The translations under genes and the position numbers were made by a program. From NCBI GenBank assembly GCA_947626135.1, contig CANQQZ010000003.1, positions 62,001 through 126,000 of the forward strand: a stretch of DNA of 64,000 nucleotides, in the 5' to 3' direction. Position 1 is the first letter of the stretch; each line of letters begins with the position of its first letter. Positions 35,773 to 44,016 of this stretch are shown one piece after another. This stretch comes from an uncultured Clostridia bacterium. GTDB taxonomy: Bacteria > Bacillota > Clostridia > UBA1381. The notes beneath the pieces are model-generated. The model ran no database searches. It saw only the letters and a program-made list of their open reading frames with translations, and was not told where the DNA came from.

Positions 35773-36768
35773 TTATTCTCCCACGTATTCAACTTCCATA
35801 TCCGCCGGAACGGTTACTCCCAGCGAATCAGCCGTAGCCTTGTTAACAGTGGTAATAGTCGCCTCGACTGCCTGAGCGGGAACCTCGGATACAGGCTTTC
35901 CGTTAAGGATTTCCACAGCCATATCCGCGGATGCCGCGCCTATCTCGGTATCGGATATAGCGATCGAAGCAAGCGCGCCGCTCGCGGGCATTACCGCCGA
36001 TGAACCGTAAACCGGCTTCTTCGCGGCGGCAGCCGCCTCTACTACAACCGGCATAGCGTCCTGAATTGTCGCGTCATTGGGAATAAACAGAGCGTCGCAT
36101 TCCGAAAGCAGCGACTGCGCCGCCTGCTGAACGTCCGCTGACGATGAAACCGTTCTCTCCACATATTTTATACCCGCTCCGTCAAGATACGCCTTTGCCT
36201 GCTCGCATGTCGAGACCGAATTCGGCTGCGCCTCGGTATAAAGCATACCGTATGTCTGGATTCCCGGCGTCAGCGCCTCGGCGGTTGTGAATATCTTCTC
36301 TACGGGAATGGGATTTTGCGTACCCGTCGAATTTTTATCCGGCGCATCCATTGACGTAAGTACCTGCGCGCTTACGGGGTCGGAAACGGCGATAAACACA
36401 TTCGGTATATCCGTGCCCGCCGATACAACGGCCTGCGTCGCCGGAGTCGCGATCGTGGCAATAAGATCCACGCCCTCGTCAACGGCATTCTGAACATACG
36501 ACTGCAAGGTAGCGGCATCGCCCTGAGCATTCATTTCTTTAAATTCAACGTTTAAGCCGCTCTCAAGCATTCTTGCCTTGAAGCCCTCCCGCATATCGGT
36601 AAACGCGCCGTTGTCTATCTGCTGAATAATCGCAATCGTCTTTACCTCTCCGTCTGACGAGCCGGTGCTTTCCGTCTGCTCCGCGGGCTGCGAGCAGCCG
36701 GCAAATCCGGCAGCGAGCGCAAACACCGCAGCGCCTGTGATGATTTTCCTGATCATGTCTTTTCTCAT
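35773..36768 (-). CDS. ABC transporter substrate-binding lipoprotein (ABC_sub_bind / TrpX-like)
   Basis: A 331-residue lipoprotein of the PF04392 family, some of whose members bind tryptophan or tyrosine. A signal peptide ends in a lipobox with FAGC (Cys ~25). Mature motifs: IAIIQQIDNGAFTDMREGFK, NVFIAVSDPVSAQVL, ALFIPNDATIQDAMP and KKPVYGSSA match the family. Its permease and ATPase usually follow, but here only the terminator does, so it is an orphan. It comes 15 nt after the dehydrogenase gene, in the same unit. The ligand is not known. Confidence 0.88.
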   Translation of the reverse strand: MRKDMIRKIITGAAVFALAAGFAGCSQPAEQTESTGSSDGEVKTIAIIQQIDNGAFTDMREGFKARMLESGLNVEFKEMNAQGDAATLQSYVQNAVDEGVDLIATIATPATQAVVSAGTDIPNVFIAVSDPVSAQVLTSMDAPDKNSTGTQNPIPVEKIFTTAEALTPGIQTYGMLYTEAQPNSVSTCEQAKAYLDGAGIKYVERTVSSSADVQQAAQSLLSECDALFIPNDATIQDAMPVVVEAAAAAKKPVYGSSAVMPASGALASIAISDTEIGAASADMAVEILNGKPVSEVPAQAVEATITTVNKATADSLGVTVPADMEVEYVGE

Positions 36769-36783
36769 TTTCTCTTTCTCCTT

Positions 36784-37878
36784 CTATTCTCTTCTTTTCT
36801 TATTGTATTCCTCGAGATACGAAAACGCCTCCTCAAGCATCGGCACCGTCACCTCGTAGGGATAGTGCCGCACGTCGGATAACGTCGTCATTCTCGGAAG
36901 TACCGATTTTAACTGCTCCTCTGTTATTTCCACATCGAAAATCGAAATGGGGAGCCCCGTAACGCGGTTAAAATTATACACGCGCTCAAATTCCTCGTAC
37001 TGCTTATCCGCGATAAGCAGTATCAGCACGCCGAGCGCTACCACCTCGCCGTGAAGATGATTTTCCTCAAGCAAAGGAAATGCCGTCAGCGCGTAAAATA
37101 CCGCGTGCGCCAGTCCGCTGTTATAATCGGGCGTATGGTCGCGCGTCACAAAAATTGAGACCATAGCCGTGGAAACGGTAATTGCCAAAACCACCTGCTG
37201 CAATTCATATGAATTTTCATGACGGCGGTTATCCTCGAGCGCCTTTTGCCCGTACATAAAAATCGGGGCGGCGCACATCCCGCTCATTTCGACTCCGAGA
37301 GCCGTAAAATGCTCCAGCGTATCGCCGCGCGAGGATATCCTCGCCTCGTAAAACTTCGCGTAGGTGTCTCCCATGCCTGCCCACATATACTTGACCGGGC
37401 TTTCGCTTATGATTTTTGTATTGATAAACGCGTGCACGGGCGGCTTTTCAAAAAAGTGCGGCTCCACAAACACGCCCTCGGACGTGTACATTATCGACAC
37501 GCTCGTGCAGCATGAGCAATTCGACGCTATTGTCGGGAACGAAAACACCGGCTTCCCCGTGATCTCGCCCACGCATTTTGCCGTATCGACCGCTTTGCCT
37601 CCGCCGACCGCGAAAATCATATCCGCCTTCGCTATTGTTTTGTCCGCGGCAATGGTATTCACGTTGCCGTAGCTGCATTCCCCGCCGAACCATATATAAT
37701 CAAGGATTTTTATATCCGGTCTGACCGCCGCGTCAAGAGCTTCCCTCGCGGCGTTCATCGCGCGGTGACCGCCTATTACAACAGCCGTTTTCCCGTACCG
37801 GGGGCAAATCTCCTTCACCGTTTCATAAGCGCCCGGACCTATTGTATAAGACGGCAGAAACATAGAATAATTATCCAT
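36784..37878 (-). CDS. Iron-containing alcohol / glycerol dehydrogenase family protein
   Basis: A 364-residue family III (Fe-ADH) dehydrogenase, closest in look to glycerol dehydrogenase and glycerol-1-phosphate dehydrogenase. It has the NAD-binding FAVGGGKAVDTAKC (~residue 85), the SNCSCCTSVSIMY loop where GldA has NDAPCS, and metal ligands in GMGDTYAKF (Asp), SGLAHAVFY (His) and HLHGEVVALG (His). The NCSCC replacement suggests a substrate other than glycerol. Start MDNYSMF with GGAGAAGCGG upstream. It is followed by the orphan binding protein. Confidence 0.85.
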   Translation of the reverse strand: MDNYSMFLPSYTIGPGAYETVKEICPRYGKTAVVIGGHRAMNAAREALDAAVRPDIKILDYIWFGGECSYGNVNTIAADKTIAKADMIFAVGGGKAVDTAKCVGEITGKPVFSFPTIASNCSCCTSVSIMYTSEGVFVEPHFFEKPPVHAFINTKIISESPVKYMWAGMGDTYAKFYEARISSRGDTLEHFTALGVEMSGMCAAPIFMYGQKALEDNRRHENSYELQQVVLAITVSTAMVSIFVTRDHTPDYNSGLAHAVFYALTAFPLLEENHLHGEVVALGVLILLIADKQYEEFERVYNFNRVTGLPISIFDVEITEEQLKSVLPRMTTLSDVRHYPYEVTVPMLEEAFSYLEEYNKKRRE

Positions 37879-37909
37879 TTTCCGCTTCTCCTTAATCTGC
37901 TTTTCTACT

Positions 37910-37938
37910 ATTATACAATCTGTTTTATAAATTGTCAA
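37910..37938 (-). promoter_or_regulatory. Sigma-A promoter of the dehydrogenase-binding protein unit
   Basis: Minus strand TTGACA, 17-nt spacer, TATAAT. Confidence 0.85.
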
Positions 37939-37997
37939 GTATGCGGACGCTCATACCCGCATATGTTAAAAATTTGTCACGCGCTCCATTTTCCCCG

Positions 37998-38026
37998 TTG
38001 ACTTTTTACAAAATGTAGTGTATATT
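37998..38026 (+). promoter_or_regulatory. Sigma-A promoter of the monomeric hydrogenase
   Basis: TTGACT, 17-nt spacer, TATATT. An ATG inside this spacer is therefore not the translation start; the real ATG is at 38063. No Rex-like palindrome is seen here. Confidence 0.8.
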
Positions 38027-38062
38027 TATATTGTAAAATTGGGGAACGAAGGGGGAAATTCT

Positions 38063-39547
38063 ATGGAAAGAGATACAGCCACAAAACAAATCAAATACGA
38101 GGTTCTTCGCGAGATTGCGGACAACGCGTTTAATGACACTCTCACGCAGGAAACCATAATTAACATTCCGTACAAGCTTATTCCGAACACGACGCCGCGT
38201 TACCGCTGCTGCGTGTATAAGGAAAGGGAGATCATCCGCCAGCGGATACGCCTTGCCATGAACAGACCTCCGCTCCCTCTTGAAAATGTGGAGCATATTA
38301 AAATGCGTTCCGACAAGATGATTCATGTGATTCCGGCAGCATGCGAGGGATGCCCGATAAACCGGTTCCACGTTACGGAAAACTGTCAGAACTGCATGGA
38401 AAAGAGCTGTAAAAAGGCTTGCGCGTTCGGAGCTATCACCATCAGCCCGCACGGCGCGCATATTGACCAGACAAAGTGCCGCGAATGCGGACGCTGCGCC
38501 GACGCATGTCCGTATCACGCCATAGCGGATCTTGTGCGTCCGTGCAAGAGAAGCTGCGACGTGGGCGCAATTTCCATGAACGAGGAAAAGCTTGCCGTTA
38601 TAGACGATTCAAAGTGCATATGCTGCGGTCACTGCGCGCAGGCTTGCCCGTTCGGAGCTATTTCGGACATGTCGCAGATTTTGAAGGTTATAGAATACAT
38701 AAAATCGGATAAAAAAACAATTGCCGTTCCCGCTCCGGCGGCGGAGGGGCAGTTCGGACCGGAAGCAACGATAGGCAGGCTCTCCACCGCTCTTAAGATT
38801 CTCGGATTTGACGAGGTCCACGAGGTCGCCCTCGGCGGCGACGCGGTGGCGTATAACGAAGCGAAGGAGCTTATCGAACACAAGGAAGCGGGCGAAAAGA
38901 TGACCACGTCCTGCTGTCCCGCATTTGTGGCTCTCATACGTATGCATTATCCCGCTCTCGCGGAAAAAATGTCCACGACGCTGTCGCCTATGGGCGCGGT
39001 GGTACGCTGGCTGCGCGACCACGAGCCGGACGCGAAGATCGTATTCATAGGACCGTGCATTGCCAAAAAGGCTGAGGCAACGTTTGAACCCGAAACGGCG
39101 CCGGACGCTGTTATCACCTTCGAGGAGCTCAACGCCCTGTTTGATTCGCGCCGTATCGATCCATGCGAATGCGAAGAGGACGAAACCTTCGCAACCTCCT
39201 TTGGCAGACGCTTTTCGGGGACCCGCGGCGTAAGCGAGGCGGTTCTCAAAGCGGCAAAGGAGCTGGGCTACGAGGAGGAGCTCACAGCAAAGCCGTGCAG
39301 CGGCGTGGCTGAATGTAAAATCGCGCTGGCTATGCTAAAGGTCGGCAAGCTCAGCGAGGATATAATCGAGGGCATGGCTTGCGAAGGCGGCTGCATAGCC
39401 GGTCCGGGCTCGATAAACACCCTACAGCAGCTTAAAACGGCGAGAATGAAAAAAATCAAGGGCAAGGATGAGGACAATATAACCGAAATGCTCACAAATC
39501 AGGATTTCATGGGCACGGATATGACAAGAGGCAAATTCTCGCAGTAA
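38063..39547 (+). CDS. Monomeric [FeFe]-hydrogenase, group B-like
   Basis: A 494-residue [FeFe]-hydrogenase with a different architecture from hydA. The N-terminus lacks the [2Fe-2S] domain and starts with a ~90-residue region, then cysteine clusters (CEGCPINRFHVTENCQNC, CRECGRCADACP, CICCGHCAQACP). The H-cluster domain has TTSCCPAFVALI, with Phe where group A has Trp, GPCIAKKAEA, and EGMACEGGCIAGPGS. These variants are those of group B enzymes, whose partner is probably ferredoxin and whose direction (uptake or evolution) is unsettled. Start ATG after GGGGG. It is monocistronic. Confidence 0.93.
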   Translation: MERDTATKQIKYEVLREIADNAFNDTLTQETIINIPYKLIPNTTPRYRCCVYKEREIIRQRIRLAMNRPPLPLENVEHIKMRSDKMIHVIPAACEGCPINRFHVTENCQNCMEKSCKKACAFGAITISPHGAHIDQTKCRECGRCADACPYHAIADLVRPCKRSCDVGAISMNEEKLAVIDDSKCICCGHCAQACPFGAISDMSQILKVIEYIKSDKKTIAVPAPAAEGQFGPEATIGRLSTALKILGFDEVHEVALGGDAVAYNEAKELIEHKEAGEKMTTSCCPAFVALIRMHYPALAEKMSTTLSPMGAVVRWLRDHEPDAKIVFIGPCIAKKAEATFEPETAPDAVITFEELNALFDSRRIDPCECEEDETFATSFGRRFSGTRGVSEAVLKAAKELGYEEELTAKPCSGVAECKIALAMLKVGKLSEDIIEGMACEGGCIAGPGSINTLQQLKTARMKKIKGKDEDNITEMLTNQDFMGTDMTRGKFSQ

Positions 39548-39561
39548 GAAAACATATGCCG

Positions 39562-39593
39562 GAACCGGCGCGAAAACCGCGCCGGTTCTTTTT
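39562..39593 (+). terminator. Terminator after the monomeric hydrogenase
   Basis: 11-bp stem GAACCGGCGCG / CGCGCCGGTTC, loop AAAAC, then T5. Confidence 0.9.
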
Positions 39594-39609
39594 ATACAGA
39601 CCGATAAAA

Positions 39610-41901
39610 TTACTTGAAGGTCTTTACTTTTCTTTTTCCGTTTTTATCGGCTGTAATCACGATATCGCCGTTTTTATCGGTCCGGTAAACCTCCGCTTCC
39701 GAAAGGCGCCCGAGCACCGCCTCGGACGGCAGTCCGTAGCCGTTATCCATGCCGACGCTTATAACAGCGGTGTCGGGCTTTACAGCGTCGAGAAACATTT
39801 TGCTTGTAGAGCTGTCGCTGCCGTGATGAGCGACCTTTAAAATTTCCGCGGGGCTCACACAGCCCGAAGCGACGAGCCCGAATTCCTCCGCCTTCGGCAT
39901 ATCTCCGGTAAAATAACAGTCCGTTTCGCCGTAGGACGCGCGGACAAGCAGCGATTTATCGTTTTCGTCCCCGCTCAGCAGCGCGTTTTCTCCCGGCGGA
40001 TACATTATTATTCCGAGCCCGGATTTAAAGCTCAGCTTTGTCGGCTCCGTCACGATATGAATCTCGGTACCGTATTTCCTAGCCGTAAGCATAAGCTCCC
40101 TGTATACCTGATTGTCAATATCCGTTTCCGGCAAATATACATGCCTCACGCGGATATTTTTTATGGCTGCGATTATTCCCTCGGCATGGTCGCTGTGACA
40201 ATGACTCACAACGGCGCAGTCGATCTCCGCCAGACCAAGGCTTTTAAGATATGGCAGATATTCCCGCTCGCCCTGATTATAGTCGGTGTATTCATTGCCG
40301 CCGCCTCCGTCAATCAAAACGGTGGTTCTGTACGGCAGACGCACAAGCGCGCCGTCGCCCTGACCGACATTAACAAAAGTAAAATCCGCCTGCGACAGCC
40401 TCGGCGCCTCCCCCGCGAGCACGACCGCAAAAAACGCCGCGGCAGCGCACAGCGCCAGAAGACCCTTGTACCGCCTTTCCCTATATATCATATATACTCC
40501 GAAAACCGCGGTGTAAAAGGCTATAATTGTAAGCGCGCCCACCTTCGGCAGCGCTATATAGTCATACGGAAGCTTGTCTATAAGATACGGCAGCTTCTCA
40601 TAGATCCATGCCATCGATGTCATAATTTCCCCGACCACGGGCGCGCAGCCAAACAGCGCGAGCATGGACAGCAGCAGCGGCGCCAGCACAAGTATGATTG
40701 CCGTTACCGGCAGAAATATCAGTCCCGCCGCGATATTATATATTGTAATTCCGTTAAAATACAGCGCGCTCAGCGGCAGCAGACCAATCGTGCATATAAA
40801 ACCGATTGCGAGCGTCCTTTTGTAATACCTGTTCCCGTTCTTGATTTTTTCTGTGACCGGCTCATAAAACAAGCTTATCAGCAGGCTTGCCGTAACGCTC
40901 GACACAAAGCCCGCGTTATGGAACAGCAGCGGGTTTGCCGCGCCTATCGCTATCACCGCGGCTCCAAGCACGTCCGGGAACCATATGTACCCTAATCTTC
41001 TCCTGAATATTATAAGAAACACTGCGACAAGGCAGGCTTTAACGAACACCGGACGCGAGCTCTGCGCCATAGCATAAAGCATAAGCAGCACCGCAAGCGC
41101 AATATCGCGGTATCCGCGCCTGACAATTCCGGAAAATAATCCTATCAGCCCGACTATAAGCATTATATGCAGAAACGCCGGGTAGAAAAACCGCGCGATA
41201 CCCGTGCGGTTGAGCACCGCCTCAAAATCCTCGGAAAAGCAAGCCCCTTCGCCGACTATGACAGCGGTCAGGATCGCTCCCTTGTCGCCATGCGTATATT
41301 TATCTAAAATTTGGGAAATACTGTTTTTTAGCATTTGGGCATAGGAATAAACGGTGCGGCTTTTGATTTTCACATCGGATACTGCGCTGCCGCGTGAAAA
41401 ACACCGGTAAAATATATCCTTTGATTTATAATAGAGCTTTGAATCAAAGCCGTTCTTGTTCAGCCTGTCGTCCAGCTCTCTCACAAAGCCGGAAAATTCG
41501 ACGGTATCTCCGAATTCAAAGCTCTCGGGCGCCGTTATAAGCATCCGCTCGCGCAGATTCTCGGATTTGCCGTCCGCGCTCACGCGGCGCACATCCACGA
41601 TATATCTGTTATTCTCGTATTCCGTATCCGGGATCTCGCATATGCGCCCCGTGAGAGTGACATACATGCCCTCGTAACGGCTTACCTCGCGGCGGCTCGG
41701 AGACCCGTAATACTGCGCCATTACCGCTCCGGCGCAAAACGTGAGCACCACAGCCGTGCTTAAAGCCCCCGGGCGGCTCCCGCCGGCGCGGCGGATAAGG
41801 CGTATGATCAAATATATAACAGCAAACAGAACAGTAAAGTACACGCTGATTTTGGGAGATATATAAACTCCGGCGGCATATGCCGCCGCAAGATACGCCA
41901 T
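39610..41901 (-). CDS. comEC: ComEC/Rec2 competence DNA channel
   Basis: A 763-residue polytopic membrane protein expected to carry transforming ssDNA across the membrane. In order: N-terminal helices and a DUF4131/OB-like domain (GRICEIPDTEYENNRYIVDV), the Competence membrane domain (SSRPVFVKACLVAVFLIIF, PLSALYFNGITIYNIAAG), and a C-terminal metallo-beta-lactamase domain (FTFVNVGQGDGALVRLP, VVSHCHSDHAEGI with the HxHxDH-like nuclease motif, KVAHHGSDSSTS). The MBL part is intact. No comEA or comGA is in the window. The start MAYLAAAYA has AAGGA upstream. Confidence 0.94.
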   Translation of the reverse strand: MAYLAAAYAAGVYISPKISVYFTVLFAVIYLIIRLIRRAGGSRPGALSTAVVLTFCAGAVMAQYYGSPSRREVSRYEGMYVTLTGRICEIPDTEYENNRYIVDVRRVSADGKSENLRERMLITAPESFEFGDTVEFSGFVRELDDRLNKNGFDSKLYYKSKDIFYRCFSRGSAVSDVKIKSRTVYSYAQMLKNSISQILDKYTHGDKGAILTAVIVGEGACFSEDFEAVLNRTGIARFFYPAFLHIMLIVGLIGLFSGIVRRGYRDIALAVLLMLYAMAQSSRPVFVKACLVAVFLIIFRRRLGYIWFPDVLGAAVIAIGAANPLLFHNAGFVSSVTASLLISLFYEPVTEKIKNGNRYYKRTLAIGFICTIGLLPLSALYFNGITIYNIAAGLIFLPVTAIILVLAPLLLSMLALFGCAPVVGEIMTSMAWIYEKLPYLIDKLPYDYIALPKVGALTIIAFYTAVFGVYMIYRERRYKGLLALCAAAAFFAVVLAGEAPRLSQADFTFVNVGQGDGALVRLPYRTTVLIDGGGGNEYTDYNQGEREYLPYLKSLGLAEIDCAVVSHCHSDHAEGIIAAIKNIRVRHVYLPETDIDNQVYRELMLTARKYGTEIHIVTEPTKLSFKSGLGIIMYPPGENALLSGDENDKSLLVRASYGETDCYFTGDMPKAEEFGLVASGCVSPAEILKVAHHGSDSSTSKMFLDAVKPDTAVISVGMDNGYGLPSEAVLGRLSEAEVYRTDKNGDIVITADKNGKRKVKTFK

Positions 41902-41944
41902 TCCTTCCACAGCCTCGCCTCCCGATATTTTAATTGCTGAGTAT

Positions 41945-41973
41945 ATTATATCGGATTTCGCCGCATTTTTCAA
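41945..41973 (-). promoter_or_regulatory. Sigma-A promoter of comEC
   Basis: Minus strand TTGAAA, 17-nt spacer, TATAAT, about 43 nt before the comEC start. Confidence 0.75.
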
Positions 41974-42015
41974 CAAAACAATATAATTTTGTCAAATACG
42001 GCAAAAAAGGCGAAT

Positions 42016-42032
42016 ATTACAAACAAATTACA
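42016..42032 (-). promoter_or_regulatory. WalR-like box facing comEC
   Basis: Minus strand TGTAAT-TTGTT-TGTAAT: two hexamers with a 5-base gap, exact for the TGTWAH-N5-TGTWAH consensus of the WalR (YycF) response regulator. It lies 42 bases upstream of the comEC -35 box. Confidence 0.6.
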
Positions 42033-42069
42033 CCGCCACTCACTCCGCCGGCGGGGTCGCGCCGCTGTT

Positions 42070-42097
42070 TGTAATTTAACTGTAATACTTCTGTAAT
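42070..42097 (+). promoter_or_regulatory. Triple WalR-like box facing the wall hydrolase
   Basis: Plus strand TGTAAT-N5-TGTAAT-N5-TGTAAT (42070, 42081, 42092): three identical hexamers with 11-base periodicity, so on one face of the helix. It gives two overlapping WalR boxes upstream of an SH3-NlpC/P60 wall hydrolase, the classic target class of WalR. The distance to the -35 box (42256) is about 160 bases, long for activation. Confidence 0.65.
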
Positions 42098-42255
42098 TTT
42101 GAAGAAAAATTAAAAAATAATTTTTTGTGAATATATCACAATATTATTCGGTTATATTTGGAATATATGTATATAAATTACGATAAAATACCGTTTTTGA
42201 AGCATTTTCCATTACAAAATTATTTCAGAACGGTTGCAAAAACAGAAAAAAGGGG

Positions 42256-42284
42256 TTGACAAAAGGAAAGTATTGCTGTATAAT
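42256..42284 (+). promoter_or_regulatory. Strong sigma-A promoter of the NlpC/P60 gene
   Basis: TTGACA, 17-nt spacer, TATAAT, leaving a leader of about 90 nt. Confidence 0.88.
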
Positions 42285-42322
42285 CTTGTTTGTAACCAAA
42301 ATGAAACAAAACAGAAAACAAA

Positions 42323-42362
42323 TTGCAAATCTGTAACATTGATGAAATGTCTGGATTTGCAA
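42323..42362 (+). promoter_or_regulatory. Leader hairpin before the NlpC/P60 ribosome site
   Basis: TTGCAAATC / GATTTGCAA 9-bp outer stem with an inner ACATT / AATGT stem; it ends 4 bases before AGGAGG. It could protect the mRNA or affect initiation. Confidence 0.55.
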
Positions 42363-42382
42363 AAACAGGAGGTTTTACATTT

Positions 42383-43564
42383 ATGAAGAACTTGAAGCAT
42401 TCGATTGTGGCAATGATAGCAATCGCAATGATAAGTTCACTCGCGGCGGTACAAGCCGCAACTATCAACAGTGACAAGCAGACAATGGAGTCTCAGATTA
42501 ACGCGGCGGCGGCTCTTGAAAGCATAACCATCGCGGAAACGGGAGGAGATGCCAACAAGGGTGTAGCTATAGCGCAGTCGGTTCAGGCGGAAGCGTCTGA
42601 CGATGAGAAAAGTTATTTTCAGCTCGGATATGTAATGCTCACGGACGGGGTTCTCGATGTTCACGAGATGCCCTCAGGCGAATCCGCCGTGACAAATACC
42701 CTCAACGCGTGCGATCAGGTGGAGATCCTTGAGAACACGGAGGGATGGTACAAGGTCCACTGCGGCGACGTGCTCGGCTACGTTCCGAATGACAAAATAA
42801 CCATTCAGCGCGAGGACGCGGATTATGCGGCAATGCATTACGAAAATTATAAGCGCGCCACGGTGCAGACCGAGGGCTCGGTATATGTAAGGAAGGAGGC
42901 CTCCGCGGACAGCGAGGCTGTGGACGAGCTTGAAGCGGGCACCGAGGTGATTGTGCTTTGGGGCGAAGGCGACTTTATAAGGGTCGCTTACGGCGATGAC
43001 TACGACGAGGGATATATAATAAACACCGCGTTGGAGCTCACGGGCGAATGGATTGAAAAATCCTCCGTATCGGAACGCCAGAAGGAGGTTGCGGACCGCA
43101 GAGCTGCCGAAGAGGCGGCGGAGGCGGCGGCTCAGGCAGCGGCGGCGCGCTCGTCGGATTACAGCACATCGTCTCAGTCGGCTCCGGCATATTCGTCCTC
43201 TATGGGACAGGCGCTCGTAGATACGGCCATGCAGTATCTCGGCGTACCGTATGTATGGGGCGGCACTTCCCCGTCGGGCTTTGACTGCTCCGGACTTATG
43301 CAGTACGTATGCAATAAGAACGGGATCAGCATAGCGCGCGTTGCAGCCGACCAAAGGAACTGCGGAACATATGTAAGCCGCGACAATTTACAGCCGGGCG
43401 ATTTGGTATTTTTCGACGGCGGCTCGGGTATACACCACGTAGGCATGTATGTCGGTGACGGAAATATGATCCACGCTCCCCAGACCGGAGACGTTGTGAA
43501 GATTTCATCAATCAACACCGATTACAGAATATCACAGTACGCGGGCGCGGTTCGCGTATATTGA
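42383..43564 (+). CDS. Secreted SH3-domain NlpC/P60 peptidoglycan hydrolase
   Basis: A 393-residue secreted wall hydrolase that should cut stem-peptide bonds (gamma-D-Glu to diamino acid). In order: signal peptide (SIVAMIAIAMISSLAAVQA), a short helical region, two bacterial SH3 domains (GVLDVHEMPSGESAVTNTL...; GSVYVRKEASADSEAVDEL...), an Ala/Glu/Ser-rich linker, and a C-terminal NlpC/P60 domain. The catalytic residues are visible: Cys in SGFDCSGLMQY, His in GIHHVGMYVG, and the polar third residue region NMIHAP. Its promoter region carries WalR-like boxes, which fits a housekeeping autolysin. Confidence 0.95.
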   Translation: MKNLKHSIVAMIAIAMISSLAAVQAATINSDKQTMESQINAAAALESITIAETGGDANKGVAIAQSVQAEASDDEKSYFQLGYVMLTDGVLDVHEMPSGESAVTNTLNACDQVEILENTEGWYKVHCGDVLGYVPNDKITIQREDADYAAMHYENYKRATVQTEGSVYVRKEASADSEAVDELEAGTEVIVLWGEGDFIRVAYGDDYDEGYIINTALELTGEWIEKSSVSERQKEVADRRAAEEAAEAAAQAAAARSSDYSTSSQSAPAYSSSMGQALVDTAMQYLGVPYVWGGTSPSGFDCSGLMQYVCNKNGISIARVAADQRNCGTYVSRDNLQPGDLVFFDGGSGIHHVGMYVGDGNMIHAPQTGDVVKISSINTDYRISQYAGAVRVY

Positions 43565-43618
43565 TAAGACAATTACCTGCTTTAGCTTTACCCTTTAAGC
43601 TGTTTGCTTGGCAGACAC

Positions 43619-43659
43619 AAAAAAACCGTTTTCGCGGCAAGCCGCGGAAGCGGTTTTTT
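43619..43659 (+). terminator. Terminator after the NlpC/P60 gene
   Basis: Long stem AAAACCG-TTTTC-GCGGC / GCCGC-GGAAG-CGGTTTT (two G-U pairs) with an AA loop and T6. Confidence 0.9.
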
Positions 43660-43664
43660 GTTAC

Positions 43665-43692
43665 TTGACGAAGCTGTTTTTTGTGATACAAT
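43665..43692 (+). promoter_or_regulatory. Promoter of the 69-residue gene
   Basis: TTGACG, 16-nt spacer, TACAAT. Confidence 0.6.
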
Positions 43693-43774
43693 ATAATCGG
43701 ATTGTTTTTTATGTAATAAATAAACAACGGCGGAATATATTTTGAAAAAACGCGTAATATGAGGAGTGAGCATT

Positions 43775-43984
43775 ATGTTTTTCAGAAAAAACACATATGA
43801 GGCAGTGCGCGACGACCGCGATGTGGTCATGGAATCAAGCATATGCACGGGCGAGAAAACCATCGGCTTTAAAAATCCCGCCACGGGGCGCACGGAGCAA
43901 ACCGTTGTTGTCCGTACAGCCCGCGACATAGACGATTTTTACCGTAAGCACAAATTAATAAAAACAAAGGAATTCAGGATATAA
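43775..43984 (+). CDS. Small soluble protein, unknown
   Basis: A 69-residue protein not recognised. It has no signal peptide or membrane helix. It starts MFFRKNTYEAVRDDRD and has one cysteine (SSICTGEKTIGF), then TVVVRTARDIDDFYRKHKL and a basic end. Promoter, AGGAG site and terminator are all its own, which supports a real gene. The ATG is preferred over a GTG 9 nt earlier that lies in the ribosome site. Confidence 0.75.
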   Translation: MFFRKNTYEAVRDDRDVVMESSICTGEKTIGFKNPATGRTEQTVVVRTARDIDDFYRKHKLIKTKEFRI

Positions 43985-44009
43985 AAAAAGGAGGAGACCT
44001 CCTTTTTTT
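43983..44009. terminator. Bidirectional terminator
   Basis: Near-perfect AAAAAAAGGAGG-AGA-CCTCCTTTTTTT, between convergent genes. Confidence 0.95.
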
Positions 44010-44016
44010 ATATCTT

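Larger units (their letters stand above)
41902..42382. other. Divergent intergenic region, comEC / NlpC-P60 hydrolase
   Basis: 480 bases holding a comEC promoter, five TGTAAT hexamers in two WalR-like arrays, a palindrome TTGTGA-N5-TCACAA at 42125-42141, a long AT-rich stretch, a strong promoter for the hydrolase and a leader hairpin. A larger inverted repeat ATTACAAAC / GTTTGTAAT spans 42016-42075. Confidence 0.8.

Noticed and set aside
38018..38062. Longer start for the monomeric hydrogenase
   Set aside because: The upstream ATG lies in the promoter spacer and has no ribosome site.
42125..42141. TTGTGA-N5-TCACAA palindrome as a second Rex site
   Set aside because: Arms match, but the central gap is 5 rather than 6 bases, and it is far from both promoters.
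42285..42382. c-di-AMP (ydaO-type) riboswitch before the NlpC/P60 gene
   Set aside because: The leader is too short and lacks the conserved blocks of that class.
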